Shown here piece after piece: positions 27,448 to 35,715 of a stretch of 64,000 nt of DNA (position 1 is its first letter; the number at the start of each line of letters is the position of its first letter). This DNA comes from Mediterranea massiliensis (GTDB taxonomy: Bacteria > Bacteroidota > Bacteroidia > Bacteroidales > Bacteroidaceae). Under the pieces are notes generated by a model. That model did not search any database and had not been told where the DNA came from. It worked only from the letters and a program-made list of their open reading frames with translations. The DNA lies in contig NZ_LT635837.1 in the NCBI RefSeq assembly GCF_900128475.1, positions 241,867 through 305,866 on the forward strand. The letters run 5' to 3'. The position numbers and the translations under genes were made by a program.

Positions 27448-28740
27448 TCAATAACTGAGTCTCAGTCCCGCCTGGATTGTAAAGCTGCAGGGCCGTTCCT
27501 TACGGATGGTCTGCACGGGCGAACCATCGTCAAAGTAATAGGAAACGCCCGGCTCCACATACAATCCCCAACGGCGGGACAAATTATATTGTGCACCCAC
27601 GGCTCCCAATACCGACCACTGTACGGGCTTCACCGTCTGCTTCTCGTGCCCCAACTTGCCATAGACACATTTCTCCACGGCACCGCCGGCCGACAGATAG
27701 ACGATGAAACGGCGCGTATCCACAAAATTCCAGTTAGCCCGCAACGGAATGCCGATATAATGCAACTTCTGTGCTCGTTTGTTCTGGCTGCCACTCATAT
27801 AGACATCCGAAGACAGGTACGTGTACATCAGGCCCGTTTCCAGAGAAAATCCCTTGCCCAACTCCTTTCTCACCGAGAAACCCACACTGACAGGCTGACG
27901 ATGGTCGGCCGATACGGGAATGTCTCCACGCTGGTGCACGTACGGCATTCCGTCCTTGAACGTCAGTTCCTGCTCGATAGGAATGACAATCACGCCATTG
28001 GTCGTAGCACTCAGATTGATGTTGCTTCCTTGCATGCCTCCTCCGACATCACCCATTACCATATCCCGTTCACCGTCATTTCCCAATGACGGACCGTTGT
28101 TCCCGACTGACAGGCCGAAAGCCCATCCCTTATTTTTCTTCCGGGCCGGTTCGGGCAACACCACCGGTTCATCCAGACTTGTCTTCTTCTTTTTCTGCAC
28201 GGCAGGAACCTGTTCTTCATGCGGAGTTTCCGAACGGACAACAGCTTCCGCCGCATGTTCCTTTTCTTCAGACTTGTCGGTGACAGACATGTCCTGTGAT
28301 TCGTCGTCCTGAACAACAGAAACATTATCTTCTGATATTTTCTGTTCCTCACGTACCTTTTTTCTGGAAGTAACGACAGCCGGCTTCATTTCCTGCAAAA
28401 CGGGTTCGTCCACACGAGCCAACGCCTCATCCTCGACAGCAGGCTCCGGCATTCTGTCGTACGGACGGACAACGGGAACTTCGGCCCGCCGCATTTCTTC
28501 GCCCGCAGGACTATGCAACAGCCAGAAGCTGATACCCGAAACGGCTACCAGCAAAGCTGCCGCAGCCGCTACGGACCATCGTCTCATGACGACAATCCGT
28601 TTCGATCGGGAAGGGGAAAAGGCCGACTGCCCGGTCTGTCCCAGCTCACGCTCCAGACGTTCCCATCCCCCGGCGGGAAGAGGCTCCTGGCAATCGTCCA
28701 GTCTGTCCTTTATCTTTTTCAACCACAATTCGTCCTTCAT
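27448..28740 (-). CDS. Anti-sigma-like inner-membrane segment fused to an outer-membrane-type beta-barrel domain
   Basis: A 430-residue protein with an unusual plan. Residues 1-50 are cytoplasm-like and charged (LKKIKDRLDDCQEPLP, GGWERLERELG), as in small anti-sigma domains. One membrane helix follows (about 54-72, SVAAAAALLVAVSGISFWLL). Residues about 75-200 are a long acidic, low-complexity linker, and about 205-430 form a PorT-like beta-barrel domain (GFSVRKELGKGFSLETGLMY, then LYVEPGVSYYFDD) ending TIQAGLRLSY. It lies 20 bp after an ECF sigma gene, so it probably controls that sigma factor. How one chain reaches both membranes is not clear from sequence. Confidence 0.8.
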   Translation of the reverse strand: MKDELWLKKIKDRLDDCQEPLPAGGWERLERELGQTGQSAFSPSRSKRIVVMRRWSVAAAAALLVAVSGISFWLLHSPAGEEMRRAEVPVVRPYDRMPEPAVEDEALARVDEPVLQEMKPAVVTSRKKVREEQKISEDNVSVVQDDESQDMSVTDKSEEKEHAAEAVVRSETPHEEQVPAVQKKKKTSLDEPVVLPEPARKKNKGWAFGLSVGNNGPSLGNDGERDMVMGDVGGGMQGSNINLSATTNGVIVIPIEQELTFKDGMPYVHQRGDIPVSADHRQPVSVGFSVRKELGKGFSLETGLMYTYLSSDVYMSGSQNKRAQKLHYIGIPLRANWNFVDTRRFIVYLSAGGAVEKCVYGKLGHEKQTVKPVQWSVLGAVGAQYNLSRRWGLYVEPGVSYYFDDGSPVQTIRKERPCSFTIQAGLRLSY

Positions 28741-28760
28741 ATCTTTATTTCATAAAAGAG

Positions 28761-29312
28761 TTATCCATTCGTTTTCATCCATCCCTTTACCTTCTCGGCC
28801 AAGGCAGCCTTGGCCCTTGCCAACTGAGAGGCAGATGACTTCTCGTTAATGCCCAGCAGGGCGGCAATTTCCTTGTGCGACTTGCCTTCCATCACATACA
28901 GGTTGAAGACTGTACGATAACCGGCCGGCAGTTCACCGATAAAACGCATCAAAACTTGTACGGGAATCGTATCGCACGCATCAGGCTCAGGCTCGTCATA
29001 GGCCTCCAGCGGCATATCGTCCAAAGCAGCCGACTGGCTGAGTACATCGTTACGGCGCAAATGTTCCAGCGCCACGTTCACCATCACCCGCTCCATCCAG
29101 GCCCTCAGCGAGCCCTCGCCCCTCCAGGCAAACTTGCCGAACGAAGAAAACAGCTTCAGGAAGCCGTCGTGAAGCAGATCCTCAGCCTCTTCACGGTTGC
29201 CCGTATAGCGCATGCACAGAGCCAGCATCCGCCCCGCATAACGCTCATACAATTCCCGCCGGGCAACATTGTTGCCCAGCCTGCATTGTTCGGCCAACTG
29301 TAGTTCTTCCAT
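28761..29312 (-). CDS. ECF-type RNA polymerase sigma factor
   Basis: A 183-residue sigma-70 family member with region 2 (ELYERYAGRMLALCMRYTGN, EEAEDLLHDGFLKLF) and region 4 (LPAGYRTVFNLYVMEGKSHK, ASQLARAKAALAEKV). The ATG at 29312 is used; the frame extends upstream only through a TTG at 29354 that falls in a TATTTTTG box (29352-29359), the probable -7 element. The next gene (20 bp on) encodes an anti-sigma-like barrel protein, a common pairing in this phylum. Confidence 0.92.
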   Translation of the reverse strand: MEELQLAEQCRLGNNVARRELYERYAGRMLALCMRYTGNREEAEDLLHDGFLKLFSSFGKFAWRGEGSLRAWMERVMVNVALEHLRRNDVLSQSAALDDMPLEAYDEPEPDACDTIPVQVLMRFIGELPAGYRTVFNLYVMEGKSHKEIAALLGINEKSSASQLARAKAALAEKVKGWMKTNG

Positions 29313-29351
29313 TCTTTCCAACACGTGTTTATCTATTAAATGCAACGCGCG

Positions 29352-29447
29352 CAAAAATACTGCATCGCACAGGAAGAAAAACGGGCTTTTATCTTTTTAA
29401 CAGAAAAGGATGCAGTATTTCCGACTCTGCTACGTTATATATACGTA
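29352..29447. promoter_or_regulatory. Divergent control region between the ECF sigma and the NigD-like gene
   Basis: TATTTTTG on the minus strand (29359-29352) is a likely -7 box for the sigma gene. At 29431-29447 an AT-rich near-palindrome (TACGT...ACGTA) lies 29 bp before the NigD-like start and may be an operator. No clear promoter is seen for the plus-strand gene. Confidence 0.35.
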
Positions 29448-29475
29448 ACATTTCAACTTTTTACAGACTTTGCTT

Positions 29476-30234
29476 ATGAAAAAAATTCATGCTGCCACAC
29501 TTTGGATGTGGATATTCCTGTTCACCATCGTCCCCGCACTCCAGTCGTGTCTGGACGACGATAACGATACTCCCCTCTTCACTGTAGGGACCATACAGAC
29601 CCTGAGCCAGGATGAAGGCGACTTCTACGTGCTGCTCGACGACAACAGCAAGCTCTTCCCTGGCGACATGAGCAGCCTGCGCGGCTACAAGGCTACGGAC
29701 GGCCAGCGGGCTTTCGTGTTCTTTGACGAACTGCCCGAAGAGATGCCCGGCTATGACTATAATGCCAAAATCCGCTGGATACAGGACATTCTGACCAAAG
29801 ACATCTATAACATGCCGGCCGAGAAGGAAGACAGTATCGGAGACGACCGCATCAACATCACACAGATGTGGCTCACACGGAAAGACTATCTGAACATCGA
29901 ATGCCAGTTCATGAGCAGCGAGAATACGGAGAAGAAACACATGCTCAGCCTGGTCATCAACGAAGCCTCGACAGACGGGAATGACAATCCGGACTACCTC
30001 ACACTGGAGTTCCGCCACAACGCCAACGAAGATTCTCCGCTGGTACCCAGTTCGGCCATCGTGTCCTACAAGCTCGACGCCATCGCTCCCCTGCTGGAAG
30101 GGAAGAAAGGGGTGAACATCCGCGTCAATACCATCTATGACGGAGAAAAGTTCTACCAGATAGACTTCAAGAGTGCAGAGGAAAGCACCACCAGCCGCTC
30201 CGGCCATACTCCGTCATCGGACCTGATCCGATAA
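29476..30234 (+). CDS. NigD-like lipoprotein
   Basis: A 252-residue lipoprotein with lipobox ALQSC followed by acidic residues (LDDDNDT). Its architecture and motifs (TVGTIQTLSQDEGDFYVLLD, KHMLSLVINE, LTLEFRHNANED, IRVNTIYDGEKFYQIDF) match the NigD-like family of Bacteroidetes, named after a gene in a bacteriocin locus of Prevotella. The biochemical role of the family is not known. The ATG at 29476 is used; an in-frame TTG two codons earlier is ignored. The gene is single and ends at a strong bidirectional terminator. Confidence 0.88.
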   Translation: MKKIHAATLWMWIFLFTIVPALQSCLDDDNDTPLFTVGTIQTLSQDEGDFYVLLDDNSKLFPGDMSSLRGYKATDGQRAFVFFDELPEEMPGYDYNAKIRWIQDILTKDIYNMPAEKEDSIGDDRINITQMWLTRKDYLNIECQFMSSENTEKKHMLSLVINEASTDGNDNPDYLTLEFRHNANEDSPLVPSSAIVSYKLDAIAPLLEGKKGVNIRVNTIYDGEKFYQIDFKSAEESTTSRSGHTPSSDLIR

Positions 30235-30244
30235 AAACAAATAA

Positions 30245-30314
30245 AAAGAAGCTGCACCCAAATGGGGAGAGTGTTTCTTCAGACACTTACTTCCCATTTG
30301 GGTGCAGCTTCTTT
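30245..30314. terminator. Bidirectional terminator with a 22-bp perfect stem
   Basis: Arms 30245-30266 and 30293-30314 pair perfectly over 22 bp. The 26-nt loop contains a second small hairpin (AGTGT/ACACT). It separates the convergent NigD-like and fhs genes, with A-rich left and T-containing right edges. A stem this long is unusual for a plain terminator. Confidence 0.8.
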
Positions 30315-30326
30315 ATACCGGATGCT

Positions 30327-31997
30327 TCAACTCAACCCTTCTATCAACCCGTCCACAATGTCGATGTGCTCTGCCTGGGGCACCTTGGGCAGGCCCGGCA
30401 TACGAAGAATGTCGCCTGCAATGGCCACAATCATCTCGGCTCCATGGTTGATGACGATATCCTTGATGTGGAATTCAAAGTGATCGGCCACTCCATAAGC
30501 CTTCGGGTCGGCCGAGAAAGAATATTGTGTCTTGGCTATGCAGACAGGATAGTGGGTGATACCCATCTGTTCGATGAGCTTCAGCATCTTGCGTGAGTGC
30601 ATGCTATAGGTCACCTCACTGGCTCCATAGAGGTTGCAAGCCACCTTCTCGATCTTGCGTTCCACGCTGTCAGTCTCCTCATACGTATATTTCAAGGGTT
30701 GTGAAGGCTGTCGTTCGATGGTTTCCACCACCAGGCGGGCCAAGTCGACTGCTCCCTCGCCTCCTTCGGCAAAGGCGCTGTTGATGGCAAAACCGATGCC
30801 CAGCTCCTCCTCGCAATGGCGGCGGATAGCATCCACCTCCTCGTCCGTATCGCTGGAAAAGCGGTTGAAGGCCAGCAGGACAGTCTGCCCGAAGGAACGC
30901 AGGTTGCGCACATGCTTGTCCAGATTGCCGAAGCCCTGTTTCAATCCCTCCAGGTTCGGTTCCTTGATGCGGTCGAGGTTCACGCCGCCGTGCATCTTCA
31001 GTCCCTGGGCCGTAGCCACGATAACGGTCAGCTTGGGTTGCAGGCCGCTCTTGCGGCACTTGATGTTGTAGAACTTCTCCGCACCCAGGTCGGCACCGAA
31101 GCCGGCTTCCGTCACCACGTAGTCGCCGAAGGTCATAGCCATCTTCGTGGCCAGGATGGAGTTGCATCCGTGGGCGATGTTGGCAAAGGGACCGCCGTGT
31201 ACGAAGGCCGCCGTACCTTCTGTGGTCTGCACCAGGTTGGGGTTGATGGCATCCTTCAGCAGGACGGTGATGGCACCGGCCACCCCCAAGTCCTTCACCG
31301 TGAAGGGTGTGCCGTCGAAGCGGAAACCGAGGATGATGTTCTCGATGCGGCGGCGCAGGTCATCCTGGTCTTGCGCCAGGCAGAGGATGGCCATGATTTC
31401 CGAAGCGGGCGTGATGTCGAAGCCCGACTCCTGTGTCACGCCGTTGGTGCTCGGCCCCAGGCCGGTGACAATGCTGCGCAAGGAGCGGTCGTTCACGTCG
31501 AGCACACGCCTCCAAAGGATTTCCTTCAGTCCGAAGCCACTGGCCCGATGCTGGTAAAGGTAATTGTCGAGCAGGGCCGATATCATGTTGTGGGCCGAGG
31601 TGATGGCGTGGAAGTCGCCCGTAAAGTGCAGGTTGATCTTCTCCATGGGCAGCACCTGTGCATATCCGCCGCCTGCCGCCCCGCCCTTCATGCCGAAGCA
31701 AGGACCCAAGGAGGGTTCGCGCAGGGCCACGATGGCCTTCTTGCCAATCTTGTTCAATCCCAATGCCAGGCCGATGGAGACAGTGGTCTTGCCGATACCG
31801 GCCTTGGTGGCCGTGATGGCCGTCACCAGAATCAGGTTGCTCTGCTTCACCTTCTCCTCATCGATGAGATGGATGGGAATTTTGGCAATGTAACGGCCGT
31901 AGTTTTCCACTTCTTCGCGAGGTATGCCGACACCCTCAGCCACCTGCTTGATTTTCCTGAGCTCGATGCTGCGAGCTATTTCGATATCCGACTTCAT
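30327..31997 (-). CDS. fhs: Formate-tetrahydrofolate ligase
   Basis: A 556-residue enzyme that makes 10-formyltetrahydrofolate from formate, ATP and tetrahydrofolate. The ATP site is [20 protein letters not shown], and [20 protein letters not shown] is the family signature. The ATG at 31997 gives the usual [10 protein letters not shown] start and usual length; the frame extends upstream without similarity. It is transcribed alone, away from the MATE gene. Confidence 0.97.
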   Translation of the reverse strand: MKSDIEIARSIELRKIKQVAEGVGIPREEVENYGRYIAKIPIHLIDEEKVKQSNLILVTAITATKAGIGKTTVSIGLALGLNKIGKKAIVALREPSLGPCFGMKGGAAGGGYAQVLPMEKINLHFTGDFHAITSAHNMISALLDNYLYQHRASGFGLKEILWRRVLDVNDRSLRSIVTGLGPSTNGVTQESGFDITPASEIMAILCLAQDQDDLRRRIENIILGFRFDGTPFTVKDLGVAGAITVLLKDAINPNLVQTTEGTAAFVHGGPFANIAHGCNSILATKMAMTFGDYVVTEAGFGADLGAEKFYNIKCRKSGLQPKLTVIVATAQGLKMHGGVNLDRIKEPNLEGLKQGFGNLDKHVRNLRSFGQTVLLAFNRFSSDTDEEVDAIRRHCEEELGIGFAINSAFAEGGEGAVDLARLVVETIERQPSQPLKYTYEETDSVERKIEKVACNLYGASEVTYSMHSRKMLKLIEQMGITHYPVCIAKTQYSFSADPKAYGVADHFEFHIKDIVINHGAEMIVAIAGDILRMPGLPKVPQAEHIDIVDGLIEGLS

Positions 31998-32129
31998 ATA
32001 TAAACGGTCTTTTTCTTGATTTAAAAAATGAAGTCGCAAAAGTACAAAAAAGTCAGCATCTTTCCTTACACGTGCGAAACAAAATCATACAAATTACCAT
32101 TTGTTCATCACTCTGTCCCAACTTTACCT

Positions 32130-32137
32130 TACCTTTG
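32130..32137 (+). promoter_or_regulatory. Probable -7 box of the MATE gene
   Basis: TACCTTTG, 22 bp before the ATG, fits TAnnTTTG. The nearest upstream TTTG is 26 bp away, longer than usual. Confidence 0.45.
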
Positions 32138-32159
32138 CATCCGCAAAACCCCAAAAGCT

Positions 32160-33551
32160 ATGACAACTAAAAACGACAATCACACTCCGCTGAAAGACAG
32201 CATCGACTTCGGCAGCATGCACATCCCCACCCTGTTCAGGAAGCTGCTGATACCCACCGTGCTGGGCATGGTGTTTTCGGCCATCTTTATCATTACGGAC
32301 GGCATCTTTGTGGGCAAGGGCATCGGCAGCGACGCGCTGGCGGCGGTCAACATCACCGCTCCGCTGTTCCTCATCAACACGGGCGTGGCGCTGATGTTCG
32401 GCATCGGGGCGTCGGTCGTGGCGTCCATCCACCTGTCGCACGGCAAGCCGAAGGTGGCTCGCATCAACGTGACGCAGGCCGTCATCGTCTCGTCCCTGCT
32501 GCTCATTGCCTATGCCGCGGCCATCCTGGGCAACGTGGAGCAGGTGGCCCGCCTGCTGGGCAGCAGCGATCGGCTGCTCTCGCTGGCCGTGGAGTACATG
32601 TACTGGTTCGTGCCCTTCCTGGTGTTCAGCGCGCTGCTCAGCTCGGGCATGTTCTTCGTGCGGCTCGACGGATCGCCCAACTATGCCATGACGTGCAACA
32701 TCGTGGCCGCGCTCATCAACATCTTCCTCGACTGGCTGTTCATCTACGTCCTCCGGTGGGGCATGTTCGGCGCCGCACTGGCCACGAGCCTGGGCTACAT
32801 CTTCGGGGCACTGATGATTCTCTTCTACCTCCTGCAACGCCGGCACGTCATCCGCCTGGAGCGCATCAAGCTGAGCCTGAAGAGCCTGCGGCTGACGGTA
32901 CGCAACGTGGGCTACATGATGCGCCTGGGCCTCTCCACCTTCCTGTGCGAAGCGGCTATCGCTACCATGATGTTCGTGGGCAATTACGTCTTCATCCGCT
33001 ACTTGGGCGAGGACGGCGTGGCGGCCTTCAGCATCGCCTGCTACTTCTTCCCCATCATCTTTATGGTATACAATGCCATCGCCCAGTCGGCACAGCCCAT
33101 CCTGAGCTATAACTACGGAGCGGCACAACCCGAGCGGGTGCGGTCGGCCTTCCGCCTGGCCCTGTGGACGGCGGTGGTGTGCGGCGTGGTGGTGTTCCTC
33201 GTCACGGAGTTCTTCACCGAGCAGATTGTAGGCATGTTTGTCGACACCCATTATCCGGCCTACCGCATCGCCGTGGAGGGACTTCCGCTCTTTGCCGCCG
33301 GCTTCGTGTGCTTCGGCGTGAACATCGTGTCCATCGGTTACTTTCAGAGTGTGGAGCGCGACCGTCCCGCCATGGCCGTCACCCTGCTGCGCGGCTTCAT
33401 CCTGGTACTGCTGTGCTTCTGGCTGATGCCCGCCGTGATGGGTGTACCCGGCATCTGGCTGGCCGTACCTGCCGCCGAGACGCTGACGCTGCTCTTCGTG
33501 CTGACCATCTATTGCCGGGGCAGAAAGAGGAAAGAGAAACTCGGAGAATGA
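32160..33551 (+). CDS. MATE family multidrug/organic-cation efflux protein
   Basis: A 463-residue inner-membrane antiporter with about 12 helices in two similar halves, exporting drugs or metabolites using an ion gradient. Visible segments are FRKLLIPTVLGMVFSAIF, NITAPLFLINTGVALMFGIG and QSAQPILSYNYGA, a common MATE motif in the second half. The ATG at 32160 follows a TACCTTTG box (32130-32137). The open frame extends upstream to 32028 but overlaps that promoter, so the shorter form is used. The substrate cannot be inferred. Confidence 0.93.
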   Translation: MTTKNDNHTPLKDSIDFGSMHIPTLFRKLLIPTVLGMVFSAIFIITDGIFVGKGIGSDALAAVNITAPLFLINTGVALMFGIGASVVASIHLSHGKPKVARINVTQAVIVSSLLLIAYAAAILGNVEQVARLLGSSDRLLSLAVEYMYWFVPFLVFSALLSSGMFFVRLDGSPNYAMTCNIVAALINIFLDWLFIYVLRWGMFGAALATSLGYIFGALMILFYLLQRRHVIRLERIKLSLKSLRLTVRNVGYMMRLGLSTFLCEAAIATMMFVGNYVFIRYLGEDGVAAFSIACYFFPIIFMVYNAIAQSAQPILSYNYGAAQPERVRSAFRLALWTAVVCGVVVFLVTEFFTEQIVGMFVDTHYPAYRIAVEGLPLFAAGFVCFGVNIVSIGYFQSVERDRPAMAVTLLRGFILVLLCFWLMPAVMGVPGIWLAVPAAETLTLLFVLTIYCRGRKRKEKLGE

Positions 33552-33590
33552 AACATAATGAAAAATAAATAACAGTTAGTGATTTTCAGG

Positions 33591-33840
33591 AGGGTGTCAA
33601 AACAAAGGTATCTGAAGAGGACATGTTGAAACTTAGTTATAATATCTGACTCGAGGGTGTATCAAAATGAAGTGAGGCAATTTTAACTCCCCTCCTTCTG
33701 GAAGGAGGGGTGCCCAACGGGCGGGGTGGTAGATTTTACGGCACTCTATATTAACACTTTATGTTTTCACCTACCACCTCCCCCTTCGGGTACTCCTCCT
33801 TCCAGAAGGAGGAGAGTTCAGAGACCTTTGTTTCGCCCCC
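33591..33840. repeat. MITE-like palindromic element, copy 1 (with a partial extra left end)
   Basis: Outer inverted ends near 33653-33672 (GAGGGTGTATCAAAATGAAG) and 33823-33840 (GACCTTTGTTTCGCCCCC) flank two inner arms (33687-33732 and 33771-33814) that pair imperfectly. Each inner arm contains a small palindrome (CTCCTTCTGGAAGGAG). A further copy of the left end (33591-33609) precedes it. This fills nearly all of the 330-bp gap between the MATE and Crp/Fnr genes. A second element at 39765-39963 is the same in opposite orientation. Confidence 0.8.
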
Positions 33841-33881
33841 TTCTAAGAATTACCTCCTACGGAAACCGAAAATAAAGAGAT

Positions 33882-34484
33882 ATGGAAAAATTCGTCGATA
33901 TATTCAGCAAGAAATACAACCTGAACAGCAAGGACGCCGCTTCCCTGCTGGCGCTGATGGAACCCGTCAGCTACCGTCGTGGTGAAGTACTGGTACACGA
34001 AGGCGAACTCAACACCTCGTTCTATCTGATAGGACAGGGCATCTGGCGCGGCTACTACCTGCGCAACGGTGTGGATGTCAGCATCTGGTTTGCCACCACG
34101 GGGGAATCTCTTTTCTCCACCCGTGGCTACATGGGCGGACGTCCGTCGGGCACCACGATCGAAGCCATGAGCGACAGCCTGCTCTACCGCATCGGCAGGC
34201 AGGAGCTGGAAGCCTTCTTCCACTCGTCGGCAGCTGCGGCCAACCTGGGACGACGGATGTTCGAACGGGAATTTCTGGTATTCGAGGAGCGGCTCATCAA
34301 CGAAGGGGCCACGCAGGCCAAGGAACGCTACCTGTCACTGCTCGAACGCATGCCCGAGCTGCTGCAACATGTACCGCTGAAGCACATCGCCTCCTATCTC
34401 TACATCACCCCCCAGTCGCTGAGCCGCATCCGTGCCGAACTGGCCCGAAAGGCAGGCGGTGAACCTACTCGCCCACGCGAATAA
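33882..34484 (+). CDS. Crp/Fnr family transcriptional regulator
   Basis: A 200-residue regulator. Residues about 15-120 form a cyclic-nucleotide-binding-like barrel (PVSYRRGEVLVHEGELNTSF, then IEAMSDSLLYRIGRQELE). A long helix follows, and a C-terminal helix-turn-helix reads LKHIASYLYITPQSLSRIRA. No Fnr-type cysteine cluster is present. This type is common in Bacteroidetes, and the ligand is usually unknown. Its last 20 bp overlap the end of a convergent lipoprotein gene. Confidence 0.9.
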   Translation: MEKFVDIFSKKYNLNSKDAASLLALMEPVSYRRGEVLVHEGELNTSFYLIGQGIWRGYYLRNGVDVSIWFATTGESLFSTRGYMGGRPSGTTIEAMSDSLLYRIGRQELEAFFHSSAAAANLGRRMFEREFLVFEERLINEGATQAKERYLSLLERMPELLQHVPLKHIASYLYITPQSLSRIRAELARKAGGEPTRPRE

Positions 34485-34848
34485 TCGCCTGCACCTCTAC
34501 CACGCCATCATATTCGGCGGCAAAGCCTTCGGACGAAGGCCCCAGCATCTTCACCTTCAACTCGGCGGAAACAGGGGTGTAGGGTTCGGCACCGGCCGGA
34601 AGAGCCTCCTCGTAACGCTTCTTCAGCTCGCCCGAACGGTCGACTACCCAATAGGACAAGGTATCGCCATAGGGAGTGAACGAATAGGCTTCGTGCCCCA
34701 TCACCAGGCGGCCGCTACATGTAACTACAGAATCGGAAACGGCAGACGTTTCCTGCGGTACAGCGCCCTCCTGCTTCTGTGCGGCAGGACGGCAGGCGGC
34801 CAGCCACAGGCCGGCCGACACGACAAAAAGAACAGTCAGTTTTTTCAT
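34465..34848 (-). CDS. Small lipoprotein of unknown function
   Basis: A 127-residue protein with signal peptide and lipobox (LWLAACRPA). The mature part holds RLVMGHEAYSFTPYGDTLSY and ELKVKMLGPSSEGFAAEYDG, reminiscent of small envelope lipoproteins that carry a META- or NlpE-like domain, but I cannot assign a family. It converges with the Crp/Fnr gene (20 bp overlap). Confidence 0.75.
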   Translation of the reverse strand: MKKLTVLFVVSAGLWLAACRPAAQKQEGAVPQETSAVSDSVVTCSGRLVMGHEAYSFTPYGDTLSYWVVDRSGELKKRYEEALPAGAEPYTPVSAELKVKMLGPSSEGFAAEYDGVVEVQAIIRVGE

Positions 34849-34950
34849 GTTTATACAGGTTTACGAATTAAACGACAACGAAGGTAATCATTATTCTGCC
34901 ATAACCACACTTTTATAAACAAATATTTGCAGACAAGAAGTGACACCCCG

Positions 34951-35643
34951 TCACCTCGTCGAGCTTTCCGTCAGGATGACGCCGTCCATCATGCGGATGA
35001 TGCGGCGTGCCTCGCGGGCGTTCTCCTCGGAGTGGGTCACCATGACTACCGTGGCGCCGTCGGCATTGAGTTCCTTCAGCAGAGCCATCACTTCGTTGCC
35101 GTTGGCCGAGTCAAGGTTACCGGTCGGTTCGTCGGCCAGGATGATTTTGGGATTGGTGACGATGGCGCGGGCAATGGCCACACGCTGCTGTTGGCCGCCA
35201 CTGAGTTGTTGCGGATAGTGCTCCGAACGATGGGTAATCTGCATGCGGTCGAGGGCCCGGTTCACACGCTCCACCCGTTCGCGGACGGGCATACCGGCAT
35301 AAAGCAGGGGCAGTTCGACGTTCTCAAATACCGTCAGTTCGTCTATCAGGTTGAAGCTCTGGAAAACGAAGCCCAGGTTGCCGTTGCGCAGGTCGGTGCG
35401 GTCGTTTTCCTTCCACCGGGACACTTCCTGCCCCATGAACCACAGTTCGCCCGAGGTGGGATTGTCCAGCAGGCCTATGATGTTGAGTAACGTGGACTTG
35501 CCACAGCCCGACGGGCCCATGATGGCTACAAACTCACCCGGATGGATTTCCAGGTTCACTTCGTTCAATGCGGTTGTCTGCACGCTTTCGGTGCGGAATA
35601 TTTTGGTCAGGCCCAAGGCCTTGATTACGTTATCTGTTTTCAT
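34951..35643 (-). CDS. ABC transporter ATP-binding protein (MacB/LolD type)
   Basis: A 230-residue ATPase with Walker A GPSGCGKST, signature LSGGQQQRVAIARA, Walker B ILADEPTGNLDS and the H-loop VTHSEENAREA. The sequence is typical of the MacB/LolD/FtsE group that works with FtsX-like permeases in envelope processes such as peptide or lipid export, not classic import. The partner permease lies 72 bp upstream in the same direction. Confidence 0.94.
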   Translation of the reverse strand: MKTDNVIKALGLTKIFRTESVQTTALNEVNLEIHPGEFVAIMGPSGCGKSTLLNIIGLLDNPTSGELWFMGQEVSRWKENDRTDLRNGNLGFVFQSFNLIDELTVFENVELPLLYAGMPVRERVERVNRALDRMQITHRSEHYPQQLSGGQQQRVAIARAIVTNPKIILADEPTGNLDSANGNEVMALLKELNADGATVVMVTHSEENAREARRIIRMMDGVILTESSTR

Positions 35644-35715
35644 ATTGTTATTTTAGGAATTAAGGAGTGTAGAAATTAAACCGATACTTCAAATTCTTCA
35701 TTTTTCATTCTTCAT

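Noticed and set aside
33761..33985. 74-residue open frame across the MITE-like element
   Set aside because: It spans the repeat and overlaps the start of the Crp/Fnr gene in another frame.
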